A stretch of 35,761 nucleotides of DNA from Lactobacillaceae bacterium (lineage in GTDB: Bacteria > Bacillota > Bacilli > Lactobacillales > Lactobacillaceae): the NCBI GenBank assembly GCA_031289615.1, contig JAITPD010000044.1:1-35761 (forward strand). The letters run 5' to 3'. Under the pieces are notes generated by a model. The model saw nothing but the letters and a program-made list of their open reading frames with translations. It did not search any database and had not been told where the DNA came from. Shown here one piece after another: positions 7,904 to 17,734 of this stretch (the first letter of the stretch is position 1; each line of letters begins with the position of its first letter). The position numbers and the translations under genes are program-made.

Positions 7904-7955
7904 CTGAAATTATTATTTTTGTCTCGCCCGTACTTGCTATATTAGGCCGAAATAA

Positions 7956-8588
7956 TTATACACCCCATTCTCCGGGATTATCACGCCAGGCATGTAACGT
8001 TTGTAAATCAGACTCTGCAATCAAGCCTTTTTGTTGTGCCACTGTCAACAACGTCGAATAGTTTGTTAACGATGAAAAGGGAGTATTTGCTGCGCCGAAA
8101 TTTTCTACCGCCGCTGCTAATTCGTATGAAAAGATTGAACCCACACCCAAAACATCGCCACCTTCGCGCCGAGTTGCTTCAACTGCGCCAAGAACTGATC
8201 CACCAGTTGAAATCAAATCATCAATCAAAACCACCTTTTGTCCCGCTTTGATTTGACCTTCGATTTGACGACCAGCTCCATGATCCTTTGGCTTTGAACG
8301 CACATAAATCATTGGCAAGTTCATCAGTTGAGCAACCCAAGCAGCATGCGGAATTCCAGCAGTTGCAACGCCACCAATTACTTCAACATCAGGATATTGA
8401 GATTTAATCAAATCAACTAATCCATTAGCAATTAAGTCACGAATCTCAGGAAATGCAATCGTCATTCGGTTGTCAGTATAAATGGGGCTCTTTAACCCTG
8501 AAGCCCAAGTAAACGGAGCTTCAGGTTGTAATTTAACTGCTTCAATTTCTAGTAAACCACTCGCTACTTCTTCTGCGTAATTTGTCAT
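7956..8588 (-). CDS. pyrE: Orotate phosphoribosyltransferase
   Basis: This 210-residue enzyme joins orotate and PRPP to give orotidine 5'-phosphate, the fifth step of UMP synthesis. The PRPP-binding motif VVLIDDLISTGGS is at residues 119-131 and the catalytic-loop region KPKDHGAGRQIEG at about 99-111. Length is typical. The start at 8588 follows GGAG by nine bases and sits four bases after the pyrF stop; an upstream in-frame ATG would add 16 residues overlapping pyrF and is not favoured. It is the last gene of the pyr cluster, followed by a hairpin region. Confidence 0.95.
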   Translation of the reverse strand: MTNYAEEVASGLLEIEAVKLQPEAPFTWASGLKSPIYTDNRMTIAFPEIRDLIANGLVDLIKSQYPDVEVIGGVATAGIPHAAWVAQLMNLPMIYVRSKPKDHGAGRQIEGQIKAGQKVVLIDDLISTGGSVLGAVEATRREGGDVLGVGSIFSYELAAAVENFGAANTPFSSLTNYSTLLTVAQQKGLIAESDLQTLHAWRDNPGEWGV

Positions 8589-8592
8589 ATTT

Positions 8593-9312
8593 TTATTTCT
8601 CCAAAAATTCTGCTGTGGCGCGTTGATAGGCAGCAACCACGTCTTGTGCTCCGGTAATCGAACGTCCCATTACTAAGCCATCCGCTCCATTAGCACCCGC
8701 TTGTTGTGGCGTCATGACCCGTCGTTGATCGCCTTGTTCATCTTCAGCAAAACGAATCCCCGGTGTGATTGTGAGGAAGTTTGCTCCGGTAATTTTGTGA
8801 ATTTCAGCTGCTTCATATGCTGAAGAAATAACGCCAGCGATACCAACTTCATCAGCTATTTTAGCCAAGTGCAACACTGATTCACGCATCGAAGCATTCA
8901 CGAGTTGTGTTTCTTGCATTTCTGCTTCAGAAAATGAGGTTAACTGAGTGATTCCTAAGAGCTTCATTCGTGATAGTCCAGCTATCTGTGCGCCTTTTTC
9001 TGCTCCATACAAAGCGGCTTCTAACATTCGTCGTCCACCAGCAGCATGGACAGTCAGGTAATCGACTCCCAACTCAGCCAAATTTTGTGTGGCTTTTTGC
9101 ACAGTGTTAGGAATATCATACAATTTTAAATCAAGAAAAACGGTATAACCTTTTGCCTTTAATCCACGAACAAATTCAGGTCCAGCAACATAGAACAACT
9201 CCATGCCAACTTTGACGGCCGGACGATTATTAGCTGGAAAGGCATCTAAAATTTTATATGCAGCTTTTTCACTTGAAACATCCAAAGCAATAAAAATTGG
9301 TTGCTTAATCAT
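8593..9312 (-). CDS. pyrF: Orotidine 5'-phosphate decarboxylase
   Basis: The 239-residue enzyme decarboxylates OMP to UMP, the last step of the pathway. The catalytic charge network is visible as FLDLKLYDIPNT (D61, K63, D66), and the N-terminal FIALDVSS forms the first barrel strand. GMELFY, SSAYEA and PGIR toward the end are family landmarks. AAGGAG lies nine bases before the start, and the gene overlaps the end of pyrD by eight bases, indicating coupled translation. Confidence 0.95.
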   Translation of the reverse strand: MIKQPIFIALDVSSEKAAYKILDAFPANNRPAVKVGMELFYVAGPEFVRGLKAKGYTVFLDLKLYDIPNTVQKATQNLAELGVDYLTVHAAGGRRMLEAALYGAEKGAQIAGLSRMKLLGITQLTSFSEAEMQETQLVNASMRESVLHLAKIADEVGIAGVISSAYEAAEIHKITGANFLTITPGIRFAEDEQGDQRRVMTPQQAGANGADGLVMGRSITGAQDVVAAYQRATAEFLEK

Positions 9313-10273
9313 TATTTTGCTCCTTTTCCCAACTTGCTTGGTCTTCTGGTAGTGGCTTAAGGCCGTTTGTCACATCTTGAATATTTGCAAATCCATAGCG
9401 ATCCAATGCATCTGGTAATTCATCAATGATTTTACTCATAATCAATGGATCCTGTCCATTGGCAGACCCAACTTGCACAGCACTCGCACCGGCCAATAAA
9501 AGCTCCAAAGCATCATCAACAGTGTTAATTCCACCGACACCAATAATTGGAATTTTGACCACCGAAGCAGCCTCCCAAATCAAACGCACAGCAATTGGAT
9601 GGACTGCAGAACCTGACATTCCACCAGTTCCACGGAATAATTTAACAGAACGGCTAGCCAGATTCAAGCTCATCCCCACCACCGTGTTAATCAAGACAAT
9701 TCCATCCGCACCAGCTTCTTCAACTGCTTTGGCAATTGGCTTAATATCTGTCACATTTGGTGAAAGCTTAGCGTAAATCGGCTTGTCAGTCACTTGACGA
9801 ATTGCTGCAATGACTTCTCGCGCTGATTCTGGATCGACACCAAATTCCATCCCGCCCTTATCAACATTTGGACAAGACAGGTTAACTTCGAGGGCCTTAA
9901 TATAATCGAACCTAGCAAATTCAGTCGCCAGCAAAACGTACTCAGCTACAGTTTCGCCAGCAATCGAAATCATCACTGGCAATTCTGGCAACGCCGCTTC
10001 TATTTTTGGAATAAAGTCACGCTTCACATTTTCCAGACCTGGATTTGCGAGACCCACAGAATTCAAAATTCCGGCTTGATTGAAAATGACCCACGGTTGC
10101 GGATTGCCAAGACGTTCTTGCACCGTTGTCGTTTTGAGCACTAACGCCCCCAACTTATTGAGATCAAAGTCATCCAAATGGTCTAATCCGTAATAAAACG
10201 CGCCAGAAGATGGCATAATTGGATTTTTTAATTCCAGTCCAGGTAGTGAAACCGCTAAACGCTGATTTGTCAT
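9305..10273 (-). CDS. pyrD: Dihydroorotate dehydrogenase, class 1B catalytic subunit type
   Basis: The 322-residue flavoenzyme oxidises dihydroorotate to orotate. The catalytic cysteine C134 sits in EVNLSCPNV, and YAKLSPNVTDI, INTVVGM and GGINTVDDALE match the class 1B (PyrDB) line rather than class 1A. Class 1B enzymes normally work with the iron-sulfur flavoprotein PyrK to reduce NAD+. No pyrK is present; the place where it is usually found (between carB and pyrD) is an 848-bp repeat-rich gap. GAGGGG precedes the start by six to seven bases. No strong promoter is visible upstream. Electron acceptor and partner are therefore open. Confidence 0.93.
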   Translation of the reverse strand: MTNQRLAVSLPGLELKNPIMPSSGAFYYGLDHLDDFDLNKLGALVLKTTTVQERLGNPQPWVIFNQAGILNSVGLANPGLENVKRDFIPKIEAALPELPVMISIAGETVAEYVLLATEFARFDYIKALEVNLSCPNVDKGGMEFGVDPESAREVIAAIRQVTDKPIYAKLSPNVTDIKPIAKAVEEAGADGIVLINTVVGMSLNLASRSVKLFRGTGGMSGSAVHPIAVRLIWEAASVVKIPIIGVGGINTVDDALELLLAGASAVQVGSANGQDPLIMSKIIDELPDALDRYGFANIQDVTNGLKPLPEDQASWEKEQNND

Positions 10274-10330
10274 GTTGTTTCCCCTCGTGTTGTTTCGTGA
10301 TTTAAATTAATTTGTGTTGTTAGTGAAATG

Positions 10331-10490
10331 CTTTGGCCATTTTTCAAAAACGCCGTGCACCATCTTGGTCATTTCTTGCTTGTGACATGTTCAGTTTCTA
10401 TAATTGCTACTATTTAATAACTTGGCCGTTTCTGACTTATGCTATGCTCAGCTTCACAACTTGCCCATTTCTCACTTGCGTGTTTAATTT
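10331..10490. repeat. Degenerate tandem repeats with consensus CTTGGCCATTTCT
   Basis: Copies begin at about 10331 (TTTGGCCATTTTTC), 10363 (CTTGGTCATTTCTTGCTTGTG), 10420 (CTTGGCCGTTTCTGACTTATG) and 10459 (CTTGCCCATTTCTCACTTGCG). The two middle copies also share a downstream ATG-TCAG-TTC segment. An inverted copy (GAAATGGCCAAGT) lies at 10751-10763. Spacing is uneven and no coding frame runs through. Confidence 0.6.
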
Positions 10491-10763
10491 CCGATAATGA
10501 TAGTAAGTGGCGACACGGTCCCATTCGACTTTTAATTTCGATAAATCGAAATTTAGTCGAATTGGTGCCGCTACCTCGCTTTAAGGAGTGTGCACAAAGG
10601 CATTCTGAGCTGTCGGGATAAGATTATTTTCCAATTTGCTACCAAAGCGTAGCGACGTAGTGATTTGGAAAAGAAATTTATAACCGAAGCTCAGCCTTTG
10701 TAAACACGATGATCACCTACTATCATAATCTCAATCCACCACGCTTTGAATGAAATGGCCAAG
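10458..10763. repeat. 306-bp imperfect inverted repeat with nested palindrome
   Basis: Three blocks match in inverted order: ACTTGCCCATTTC (10458-10470) with GAAATGGCCAAGT (10751-10763); GATAATGATAGTAAGTG (10492-10508) with its complement at 10713-10729 (15 of 17 bases); ACAAAGGC...TGAGCT (10593-10610) with AGCTCAGCCTTTGT (10687-10700). The centre is TTTTCCAA (10626-10633) facing TTGGAAAA (10664-10671). The left arm is longer because it contains an extra palindrome (10522-10561, ATTCGACT...AGTCGAAT with inner AATTTCGAT/ATCGAAATT). No transposase is present. Confidence 0.65.
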
Positions 10764-11045
10764 TGCTTGCGCTGTTCAGCGAAGCGATTCTGTCGTCGGA
10801 TGGCTAGCCCTTGCCGAATCTAGGCGAAATTTTTCACGCGTGCTTCAGCGCCGTGAAATTGGCAAATTATTTTGCCATTCGCAACCACCTCCGTTACTAA
10901 GTCGCTCAGCTGTATGACACAGCTGACCAACCAAGTACTACGGATCGTGTTTTGGTAAGCGATAAATCGCTAACAAAACGCATAGAATCGTGCAGGGCAA
11001 ATCCGAAACGTAAAGAATCTTTAGCGAAGCTGATAAATTTTGTGC

Positions 11046-11124
11046 TGCTCTGCAGAACGAAGAGTTAGTCACTTAGCTCGGCAAAAAGATTTTGCTTTCA
11101 GCAAAACCGTCCCGCCATGCTCTA
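11046..11124 (-). repeat. 78-bp intergenic repeat, copy A, forming the carB 3' end
   Basis: About 72 of 78 bases match copy B at 21511-21588. In gene orientation it begins with the carB stop codon TAG and AGCATG, then a hairpin TTTTGC-TGAAA-GCAAAA followed by TCTTTTTG, so it can act as a terminator, and continues GCCGAGCTAAGTGACTAAC to GCAGAGC. Coordinates may be off by one base. Confidence 0.75.
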
Positions 11125-14100
11125 CTTCATTGCCGTTACGCCAAACCCTTGAATTTCAAGCACTGAAAGTAAGGCTGCTACTGTATCAAACGCCGTAAAC
11201 AATGGCACCGCATTTTCAATTGCTGCATTTCGAATTGCACGTCCGTCAGATTGCGTTGAACCATCCGGCCGCGTCGTGTTAATCGCTAATTGCAAATGCC
11301 CTGAACGCATTGCTGTCACAGCGTTATTGTCTGATTCAGAAATTTTGTCCAACTGTTCGACCACCAAACCGTGTTGCACAAAGAATGCACCCGTTCCTGA
11401 TGTCGTCACAATTTCAAACCCTAATTCTGCAAAACGTTGAGCTAATGCCAAAGCCTCTTCTTTATCTTCGTCCGCAACGGTAAATAAGACATGTCCGAAC
11501 GTTGGAATGTTAATATTGGCAGCGACAAAGGCCTTATACAGAGCCTTTTCAAACGTTGAATCAGACCCCATCACTTCACCCGTCGACTTCATCTCTGGGC
11601 CAAGCAATGAATCCACCGCTGGCAACTTCGTAAATGAGAAGACCGGAGCTTTCACGTGGACTTCAGGTGCTTCAGGCAAGACACCAGTCGTATAGCCTAA
11701 GTCAGCCAGCTTCTCACCTAACATCACGCGCGTTGCCAATTGTGCCAACGGTGTATGCGTCACTTTTGAAATGAACGGCACTGTTCGTGAAGCACGCGGA
11801 TTAACTTCGATCACAAAGGCTGTATTTTCATGAATAACGAATTGGATATTCATCATCCCAATCGTCTTTAACTCACGAGCCAAATTAATTGAAGCTTGAA
11901 TCATCTCTTCTTTAACCTTGTCTGACAAAGTTTGGGTTGGATAAACTGACATCGAATCACCAGAATGGACCCCCGCGCGTTCGATATGTTCCATCAAACC
12001 TGGAATGATAATTGTTTCACCATCTGAGAGAACGTCAACTTCCGCTTCGTCCCCAACCAAATATGAATCAATCAACACCGGATGATCATTTGAAACCTTA
12101 ACCGCCCGGCCCATGTAATCACGTAATTCATCTAAGTTTGTTACGATTTCCATTGCCCGACCACCCAAAACGTATGAAGGGCGAATCAAAACCGGGAAGC
12201 CAATTTCCTCGGCTGCAGCAAGTGCGCCTTCAACCGTTGTAGCTGTTTTACCAACTGGTTGGGGCAATTGTAACTTCTTAATCACTTGATCAAATTCTTC
12301 ACGATCTTCGGCGCGATCCAAATCTTCAACCGTCGTTCCCAAAATCTGAACGCCAGCTGCTTTTAATGGTGCTGCTAAGTTAATCGCCGTTTGCCCACCA
12401 AACTGCACGACAACTCCACGTGGTTGCTCAAGCTCAATCACATTTAACACATCTTCTAGCGTCAAAGGTTCAAAATACAACTTGTCAGAAACCGAGAAAT
12501 CAGTCGAAACCGTTTCTGGATTTGAGTTCATGATGATCGCTTCTAACCCGGCCTGTTGAATGGCCTTAACCGCATGAACCGTGGCATAGTCAAACTCGAC
12601 TCCTTGTCCAATCCGAATCGGACCAGAACCAAGTACCAACACAGACTCACGTTCGCTCACGACGGACTCATTTTCTCGTTCGTACGTTGAATAATAATAT
12701 GGCGTCTGTGATTCAAACTCAGCCGCAACCGTATCAACCATCTTGTAGACTGGCTTGATATTATTTTCCAGACGCAATGTCCGAATTGCTGTAGCATCCG
12801 TCTGCCAGAAATCAGCAATTGATTGGTCAGCAAAGCCGTGACGCTTGGCATTTTGCAAAACTTCTAAATCATTGACATGCTCTTTGATTTCATTTTCCAG
12901 TTCAATAATGTGCAACAACTTGTCCAAATAGAACAAATCAATCTTAGTCCTCTCATGAATCGTTTCAATCGTAACACCGCGCCGGATTAAATCAGTAATC
13001 ATAAACAAACGATCATCGCGGGCTGGCATTAATTGGTCTAACAACTCAGCATCTGAAAATTCAGGGAACGTTAATTCATGCACGCCAGTCACTCCGATTT
13101 CTAGCGAACGAACAGCTTTATTCAGCGCTTCTTCCAAGTTACGGCCAATCGCCATCACTTCTCCGGTCGCCTTCATTTGCGTTCCAAGATGCCGATCTGC
13201 AGCAACGAACTTATCAAATGGGAAACGTGGAATCTTAGCAATCACGTAGTCCAAAGCTGGCTCGAATTCGGCCATTGTCGTTCCAGTGACCGGATTCACA
13301 ATTTCATCCAGCGTTAAACCAACCGCAATTTTAGCGGCCATCTTTGCAATTGGATAACCCGTTGCTTTTGAGGCCAATGCTGACGAACGCGAAACTCGTG
13401 GATTAACTTCGATAATGTAATATGCATACGAAGTCGGATCCAGCGCCATTTGAATATTAACACCACCTTCGATCTTCAAAGCGCGAATAATCTTCAACGC
13501 TGCATCACGCATCATTTGGTATTCACGATCAGAAAGGGTTTGGACAGGCGCCACAACAATTGAATCACCGGTATGAATTCCAACCGGATCAAAATTTTCC
13601 ATCGAAGCGACAATCAATGCGTTATCATTTGAATCGCGCATCACTTCAAACTCAATTTCTTTAAAGCCGGCAATTGAACGTTCAATCAAAACCTGCGTCA
13701 CTGGTGATAGCTCAAGACCGTTACTTCCAATTTCTTCAAGTTCTTGGCGTGAGTTAGCAATACCGCCACCAGTTCCACCAAGCGTATAAGCTGGGCGAAC
13801 AATCACAGGATAGCCATTTGTTTCAGCAAAATCCAAAGCTTCTTCAATCGTCGTAGCAATCGTTGACTCTGGAATTGGCTCATTCAAGCGTTCCATCAAG
13901 TTTTTGAATTCTTCGCGATCTTCAGCTTCTTCAATCGCTGAAAGTTTAGTTCCGAGCAATTCAATATTAAGATCTGCCAAAATTCCGTCTTCGGCTAAAT
14001 CTTTCGCCAAATTCAAGCCAGTTTGTCCACCCAATGTTGGTAAAATTGCATCAGGTCGTTCCTTGCGCAAAATTCGCTTTAAAAAATCCACCGTCAATGG

Positions 14101-14301
14101 CTCGATATAAACCTTATCAGCAGTTTCAACGTCTGTCATAATCGTGGCTGGATTTGAATTCACCAATACCACGGAATAGCCCTCTTCGCGCAAAGCCATT
14201 GCAGCTTGCGTTCCAGAATAATCAAATTCAGCGGCTTGCCCAATCACAATCGGTCCTGAGCCAATTACTAAAATCTTATGAAGGTCATTTCGCTTTGGCA
14301 T
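11122..14301 (-). CDS. carB: Carbamoyl phosphate synthase large subunit
   Basis: The 1059-residue subunit makes carbamoyl phosphate from bicarbonate, two ATP and ammonia channelled from CarA. Two homologous ATP-grasp halves are clear: [17 protein letters not shown] near residue 14 and [16 protein letters not shown] near residue 560 start each half; [20 protein letters not shown] and [15 protein letters not shown] mark their ends. The C-terminal MGS-like domain (about 930-1059) is where UMP and ornithine regulate related enzymes. Length is normal and no lesion is seen. The start overlaps the last base of the carA stop. The stop codon falls inside a dispersed 78-bp repeat. Being in the pyr cluster, it likely serves pyrimidine synthesis. 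Confidence 0.97.
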   Translation of the reverse strand: MPKRNDLHKILVIGSGPIVIGQAAEFDYSGTQAAMALREEGYSVVLVNSNPATIMTDVETADKVYIEPLTVDFLKRILRKERPDAILPTLGGQTGLNLAKDLAEDGILADLNIELLGTKLSAIEEAEDREEFKNLMERLNEPIPESTIATTIEEALDFAETNGYPVIVRPAYTLGGTGGGIANSRQELEEIGSNGLELSPVTQVLIERSIAGFKEIEFEVMRDSNDNALIVASMENFDPVGIHTGDSIVVAPVQTLSDREYQMMRDAALKIIRALKIEGGVNIQMALDPTSYAYYIIEVNPRVSRSSALASKATGYPIAKMAAKIAVGLTLDEIVNPVTGTTMAEFEPALDYVIAKIPRFPFDKFVAADRHLGTQMKATGEVMAIGRNLEEALNKAVRSLEIGVTGVHELTFPEFSDAELLDQLMPARDDRLFMITDLIRRGVTIETIHERTKIDLFYLDKLLHIIELENEIKEHVNDLEVLQNAKRHGFADQSIADFWQTDATAIRTLRLENNIKPVYKMVDTVAAEFESQTPYYYSTYERENESVVSERESVLVLGSGPIRIGQGVEFDYATVHAVKAIQQAGLEAIIMNSNPETVSTDFSVSDKLYFEPLTLEDVLNVIELEQPRGVVVQFGGQTAINLAAPLKAAGVQILGTTVEDLDRAEDREEFDQVIKKLQLPQPVGKTATTVEGALAAAEEIGFPVLIRPSYVLGGRAMEIVTNLDELRDYMGRAVKVSNDHPVLIDSYLVGDEAEVDVLSDGETIIIPGLMEHIERAGVHSGDSMSVYPTQTLSDKVKEEMIQASINLARELKTIGMMNIQFVIHENTAFVIEVNPRASRTVPFISKVTHTPLAQLATRVMLGEKLADLGYTTGVLPEAPEVHVKAPVFSFTKLPAVDSLLGPEMKSTGEVMGSDSTFEKALYKAFVAANINIPTFGHVLFTVADEDKEEALALAQRFAELGFEIVTTSGTGAFFVQHGLVVEQLDKISESDNNAVTAMRSGHLQLAINTTRPDGSTQSDGRAIRNAAIENAVPLFTAFDTVAALLSVLEIQGFGVTAMK

Positions 14302-15377
14302 TAGTTCTTTCCTTTCTTCACGTCAGCAATCATATTCAAAAAATCATCAAAGAGGTATTCGGCATCATGCGGACCAGGTGCTGCGTCCGGATGAAATTGA
14401 ACTGAAAAGGCTGGCTTACCGAGCAACTTCACTCCTTCGACTGTATGGTCATTAATTTCTTCATGCGTAATTTCTAGTTGCGTTCCTGGAATTGAAGCAG
14501 GGTCAACCGCATATCCGTGGTTTTGTGAAGTGAAATCAATCTTTCCATTCGCAAGGTTACGTACGGCATGGTTGAATCCGCGGTGCCCAAACTTTAACTT
14601 ATACGTTTGTGCCCCATTTGCCATTGAGAATAATTGGTGTCCTAGACAAATCCCCATCAAAGGCAACTTTGCTTGCAGCTCACGAATCACAGGCAAGACA
14701 AATTCGACAGCCTCTGGATCACCAGGCCCATTTGAAAGCAAAATTCCATCTGGATCTGCTGCCAAAATCGTTTCTGCATCTACTGTTGCTGGGAAAACCA
14801 TTACGTTAACCCCACGCTTTGCTAATGACCGCAAGATTGAATTCTTCAACCCAAAGTCAATCAAGGCAATCGAAGTTCCTTCAGTAGGGTTCACATACGT
14901 CGATTTAGCTGTGACTTCTGTAACTTGGTTCGTTGGTAAAATTTCACCTTTGAGAGTGGCCAGAGCGGCTTTAGGATTTTCAGAAACTATCGTCGCCTTC
15001 ATCACGCCGTATTCGCGTAACTCACGTGTCAGGGCACGGGTATCAACACCAGAGATTCCAGGTAGCTCCATCTTTTCAGCCCACGTTGCTAATGACATGT
15101 TTGAACGCCAATTTGAAGGACGGCGCGCAATTTCACGCACGACAATTGCTGATGCAGCTGGCTTAAGTGATTCGAAATCATCACGATTAATGCCATAATT
15201 ACCAATCAAAGGGTATGTGAATGTCAAAATTTGCCCGTGATAAGACAAATCCGTCATTGACTCTTGGTAACCTGACATTCCTGTATTAAAAACCAATTCC
15301 CCGGTTACTTCTGCGGTTGATCCAAATGCTTCACCTTCATAAATCGAACCGTTTTCTAAAACTAAATAACGACGCAT
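14301..15377 (-). CDS. carA: Carbamoyl phosphate synthase small (glutamine amidotransferase) subunit
   Basis: The 358-residue subunit hydrolyses glutamine and passes ammonia to CarB. The N-terminal CPSase domain begins [18 protein letters not shown]; the class I amidotransferase domain has the nucleophile C244 in GICLGHQ and the partner histidine in [21 protein letters not shown] stands seven bases before the start. It lies 43 bases after pyrC and shares one base with carB, so the two subunits are co-translated. Confidence 0.97.
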   Translation of the reverse strand: MRRYLVLENGSIYEGEAFGSTAEVTGELVFNTGMSGYQESMTDLSYHGQILTFTYPLIGNYGINRDDFESLKPAASAIVVREIARRPSNWRSNMSLATWAEKMELPGISGVDTRALTRELREYGVMKATIVSENPKAALATLKGEILPTNQVTEVTAKSTYVNPTEGTSIALIDFGLKNSILRSLAKRGVNVMVFPATVDAETILAADPDGILLSNGPGDPEAVEFVLPVIRELQAKLPLMGICLGHQLFSMANGAQTYKLKFGHRGFNHAVRNLANGKIDFTSQNHGYAVDPASIPGTQLEITHEEINDHTVEGVKLLGKPAFSVQFHPDAAPGPHDAEYLFDDFLNMIADVKKGKN

Positions 15378-15420
15378 GAGTATTCCTTTCTATCTTTCAA
15401 AGTAGGCAATTCTCGCCTAT

Positions 15421-16704
15421 TTATGCTTGGCGGTAAACAACTTCACCAGCAACCAACGTGGCAACCGTTTGCCCATAAATTGTTTCACCTAAGAACGGCG
15501 TGTTGCGCCCCTTTGAAACAAATTTTTCAGCAGTGATGACGTGCGCATTTTCTAAATCAAAGAGCGCCAAGTCTGCAACTTCGCCGACCGCAATCGTCGT
15601 TGGTGCTTGCAAGTCAAATGTCTTAACTGGATTTTCAACCATCCATGTCAAAACTTGGGCTAGTGTCGCAATTCCCGAACGAACGAAGTGGGTATAAATC
15701 AGTTGGAAACTAGTTTCGATTCCAACAATTCCCATCGCTGCACCAAGAAAGCTGCGTTCTTTTTCTTCAACTGCATGAGGAGCGTGGTCAGTTGCAACCA
15801 TATCAATCGTTCCATCGAGCAAACCAGCAATCACTGCGGCTCGATCTTCTGGCGCACGCAATGGTGGGTTCATCTTAAAGAGCGCATTATCACCGTCAAT
15901 GTCAGATTCATCAAGAAGCAAATGATGCGGAGAAACTTCGGCTGAAACATTTAAGCCAAGTTGCTTAGCTAAGCGCACCAACGTCACAGATTCCTTTGTT
16001 GAAATGTGCGCAACGTGATACTGAACTCCCGTCGCGTTGACCATCACTAAGTCGCGCGCAAGTTGACTTGATTCAGCCAATGGATCAATTCCTGGCAACC
16101 CAAGCGCTGCTGAACGAACACCAAGGTTCATCACACCACCATTCATCAAGCTTTCATCTTCCAAGTGCGTCACAATTGGCTTTCCTGCTGCTACTGCCAA
16201 CTTCATAGCTGCCAGCATCGTTCCAGCACTTTGCACACCTTTACCATCGTTAGTAAATGCGACCGCCCCAGCTTCTGCTAAAGCTTTAATGTCATCTACT
16301 TCAACCGCTGTTAATCCTTCTGAAATCGTGGCATACTGCTCAATGTTAATCACACCATCAGTTTCATTTTTATGTTGAATCATCTTAAATGTTTCAACAT
16401 TTGATGGCGTTGGGTTCAGATTCGGCATTGCAGCAACGGTTGTAAATCCACCTCGTGCAGCTGCCTTTGATCCAGTCGCGATCGTTTCTTTATATTCAAA
16501 TCCTGGCTCGCGGAAATGCACGTGCACGTCAACCAATCCTGGCGTCAATAAGGCTCCTGCTGCCTCCAAGACTTCATCCGCTTCTGTGTCAATGGTGACA
16601 TCAATTTGCGCAATCTTACCATCCACAATCAAAACGTCTTGGGCAATCAAATCGTTATCTTGGGCCACTAGCTGGGCATTTTTAATTAAAATCGAACTCA
16701 TCAT
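15421..16704 (-). CDS. pyrC: Dihydroorotase (class I)
   Basis: The 427-residue zinc enzyme cyclises carbamoyl aspartate to dihydroorotate. The metal-binding HVHFREPG is at residues 61-68, and VATDHAPH near residue 305 carries the catalytic aspartate. Length fits class I dihydroorotases that partner with PyrB in Gram-positives. Two ATG codons stand side by side (16704 and 16701); AAAGGA is four or seven bases away, so the second may be the true start and the protein 426 residues. It follows pyrB by 15 bases. Confidence 0.96.
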   Translation of the reverse strand: MMSSILIKNAQLVAQDNDLIAQDVLIVDGKIAQIDVTIDTEADEVLEAAGALLTPGLVDVHVHFREPGFEYKETIATGSKAAARGGFTTVAAMPNLNPTPSNVETFKMIQHKNETDGVINIEQYATISEGLTAVEVDDIKALAEAGAVAFTNDGKGVQSAGTMLAAMKLAVAAGKPIVTHLEDESLMNGGVMNLGVRSAALGLPGIDPLAESSQLARDLVMVNATGVQYHVAHISTKESVTLVRLAKQLGLNVSAEVSPHHLLLDESDIDGDNALFKMNPPLRAPEDRAAVIAGLLDGTIDMVATDHAPHAVEEKERSFLGAAMGIVGIETSFQLIYTHFVRSGIATLAQVLTWMVENPVKTFDLQAPTTIAVGEVADLALFDLENAHVITAEKFVSKGRNTPFLGETIYGQTVATLVAGEVVYRQA

Positions 16705-16719
16705 GAAATCCTTTCGTTC

Positions 16720-17616
16720 TTAAAACTCAAGTGCATCAAGAATGGCCATTCGTGCGTACACGCCATTCGTCATTTGTTGGAAAATTCGTGACTTCGGTGC
16801 TTCAACCAAACCTGATTCAATCTCCACCCCGCGGTTCACGGGTGCCGGATGCATGATAATTGCTTGCTCTTTTAACATCGCATATCGCTCCTTTGTTAGT
16901 CCATACTCATTATGATACTCAACAAGTGAGAAGTTTGCGTTTTCAACTGATGAAATTCTTTCATGTTGTACGCGCAAAAGCATAACAACATCTAACTCTG
17001 CAAGACCATCTTCGTATTCGTGATAAGTTCCAAATTGATCAAATGTTTCAGGATACCAGTCACGTGGACCAGCAAATGAAACTTCTGCACCAAGCTTGTC
17101 GAGCACTTCGGCATTTGAACGAGCTACACGCGAATGTGCTAGGTCACCGATGATACGAACCTTTATCCCTTCAAAACCACCAAATTCTTCATAAATCGTC
17201 ATCAAGTCGAGCAAACTTTGTGAAGGATGTTGCCCGTTACCGTCGCCCGCGTTTACAAGATGAGGCATCAATGGTGAATCTTCATCAATCAATGGCTCAT
17301 ACCAATCATTGACTGAATGCCGCACAACTGCTGTCTCAACTCCAATTGACTTCAACGTTTTGAGAGTATCGCTCAAACTTTCGCCCTTTTGTGTCGAACT
17401 CGATTGCGGATCTAACAAAACTTGTTGCCACCCCAGCCGCATTTCTGCCACCTGAAAACTTGAATGAGTCCGGGTTGAATTTTCAAAGAAGAGATTCGCG
17501 ACAAATCGTGGTTCAACCTTTGGCTTACGTTCTTCTCGCTTAAACGCTAACCCAGATTGGATCAAACTGATAATCTGTTCATTACTCAATAAGTTGATGT
17601 TCACAAAGTTTTGCAT
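16720..17616 (-). CDS. pyrB: Aspartate carbamoyltransferase catalytic subunit
   Basis: The 298-residue enzyme condenses carbamoyl phosphate with aspartate. The carbamoyl phosphate loop FFENSTRTHSSFQVAE (near residue 50), NGQHPSQSLLD and HPAPVNRGVEIE are all present. No regulatory subunit pyrI accompanies it, as is usual in Firmicutes. The start at 17616 is chosen because GAGGAG lies five to six bases upstream; a start 31 codons earlier is in frame but would run through the attenuator hairpin. It is the first gene of the pyr cluster and is preceded by a PyrR-dependent attenuator. Confidence 0.96.
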   Translation of the reverse strand: MQNFVNINLLSNEQIISLIQSGLAFKREERKPKVEPRFVANLFFENSTRTHSSFQVAEMRLGWQQVLLDPQSSSTQKGESLSDTLKTLKSIGVETAVVRHSVNDWYEPLIDEDSPLMPHLVNAGDGNGQHPSQSLLDLMTIYEEFGGFEGIKVRIIGDLAHSRVARSNAEVLDKLGAEVSFAGPRDWYPETFDQFGTYHEYEDGLAELDVVMLLRVQHERISSVENANFSLVEYHNEYGLTKERYAMLKEQAIIMHPAPVNRGVEIESGLVEAPKSRIFQQMTNGVYARMAILDALEF

Positions 17617-17639
17617 TTCACTCTCCTCTGGCATTTGAC

Positions 17640-17667
17640 AAAAAAAGACAACCTGCGAGAGGTTGCC
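17640..17667 (-). terminator. Attenuator (rho-independent terminator) of the pyr operon
   Basis: In the pyrB leader the minus strand has GGCAACCT, a 5-base loop, AGGTTGTC and seven T residues. It lies about 70 bases downstream of the PyrR-binding loop and just before the pyrB ribosome binding site, the standard layout for PyrR attenuation: with UMP-bound PyrR the terminator forms. Confidence 0.88.
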
Positions 17668-17734
17668 GGATTTCATTTTTGATGGAAGTGTAACTTTGGT
17701 GTACTGCATCCATGAAAACGTGAAAGCCTTTGTT

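Larger units (their letters stand above)
7580..7955. other. Gene-free spacer between pyrE and the DUF285 gene
   Basis: No credible reading frame. It holds the cre-like site next to the DUF285 gene, a run of eight C residues (7660-7667; G8 on the transcribed minus strand), and one copy of a dispersed hairpin repeat (7802-7903) that probably ends the pyr transcript. The rest is A+T-rich and shows no recognisable gene. Confidence 0.6.
10274..11121. other. 848-bp non-coding, repeat-rich gap between carB and pyrD
   Basis: No reading frame with coding character. From left to right it holds degenerate tandem repeats (10331-10490), a 306-bp imperfect inverted repeat with a nested palindrome (10458-10763), several smaller hairpins (TTTCACG with CGTGAAA at 10830-10857, TGGCAAA with TTTGCCA at 10858-10875, CAGCTGT with ACAGCTG near 10906-10924, GTTTTG-AGCGAT with ATCGCT-CAAAAC near 10948-10977), and a 78-bp repeat ending on the carB stop codon. 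It sits where many relatives carry pyrK. Confidence 0.7.

Noticed and set aside
10439-10621. A 60-codon plus-strand frame in the carB-pyrD gap
   Set aside because: It runs through the tandem repeats and palindromes, has no ribosome binding site and no recognisable domain.
10274-11121. Possible CRISPR array or decayed pyrK
   Set aside because: Repeat spacing is irregular, copies are diverged and partly inverted, no cas genes are near, and no PyrK cysteine or FAD-binding motifs could be found in the minus-strand frames.
14530-15198. A 222-codon plus-strand frame opposite carA
   Set aside because: It is antisense to an intact, well-conserved gene, has no ribosome binding site or family signature, and its composition follows from the carA codons.
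17617-17709. N-terminal extension of PyrB by 31 residues
   Set aside because: The extension would be encoded by the attenuator hairpin and leader; the internal ATG has a strong GAGGAG and gives the normal family length.
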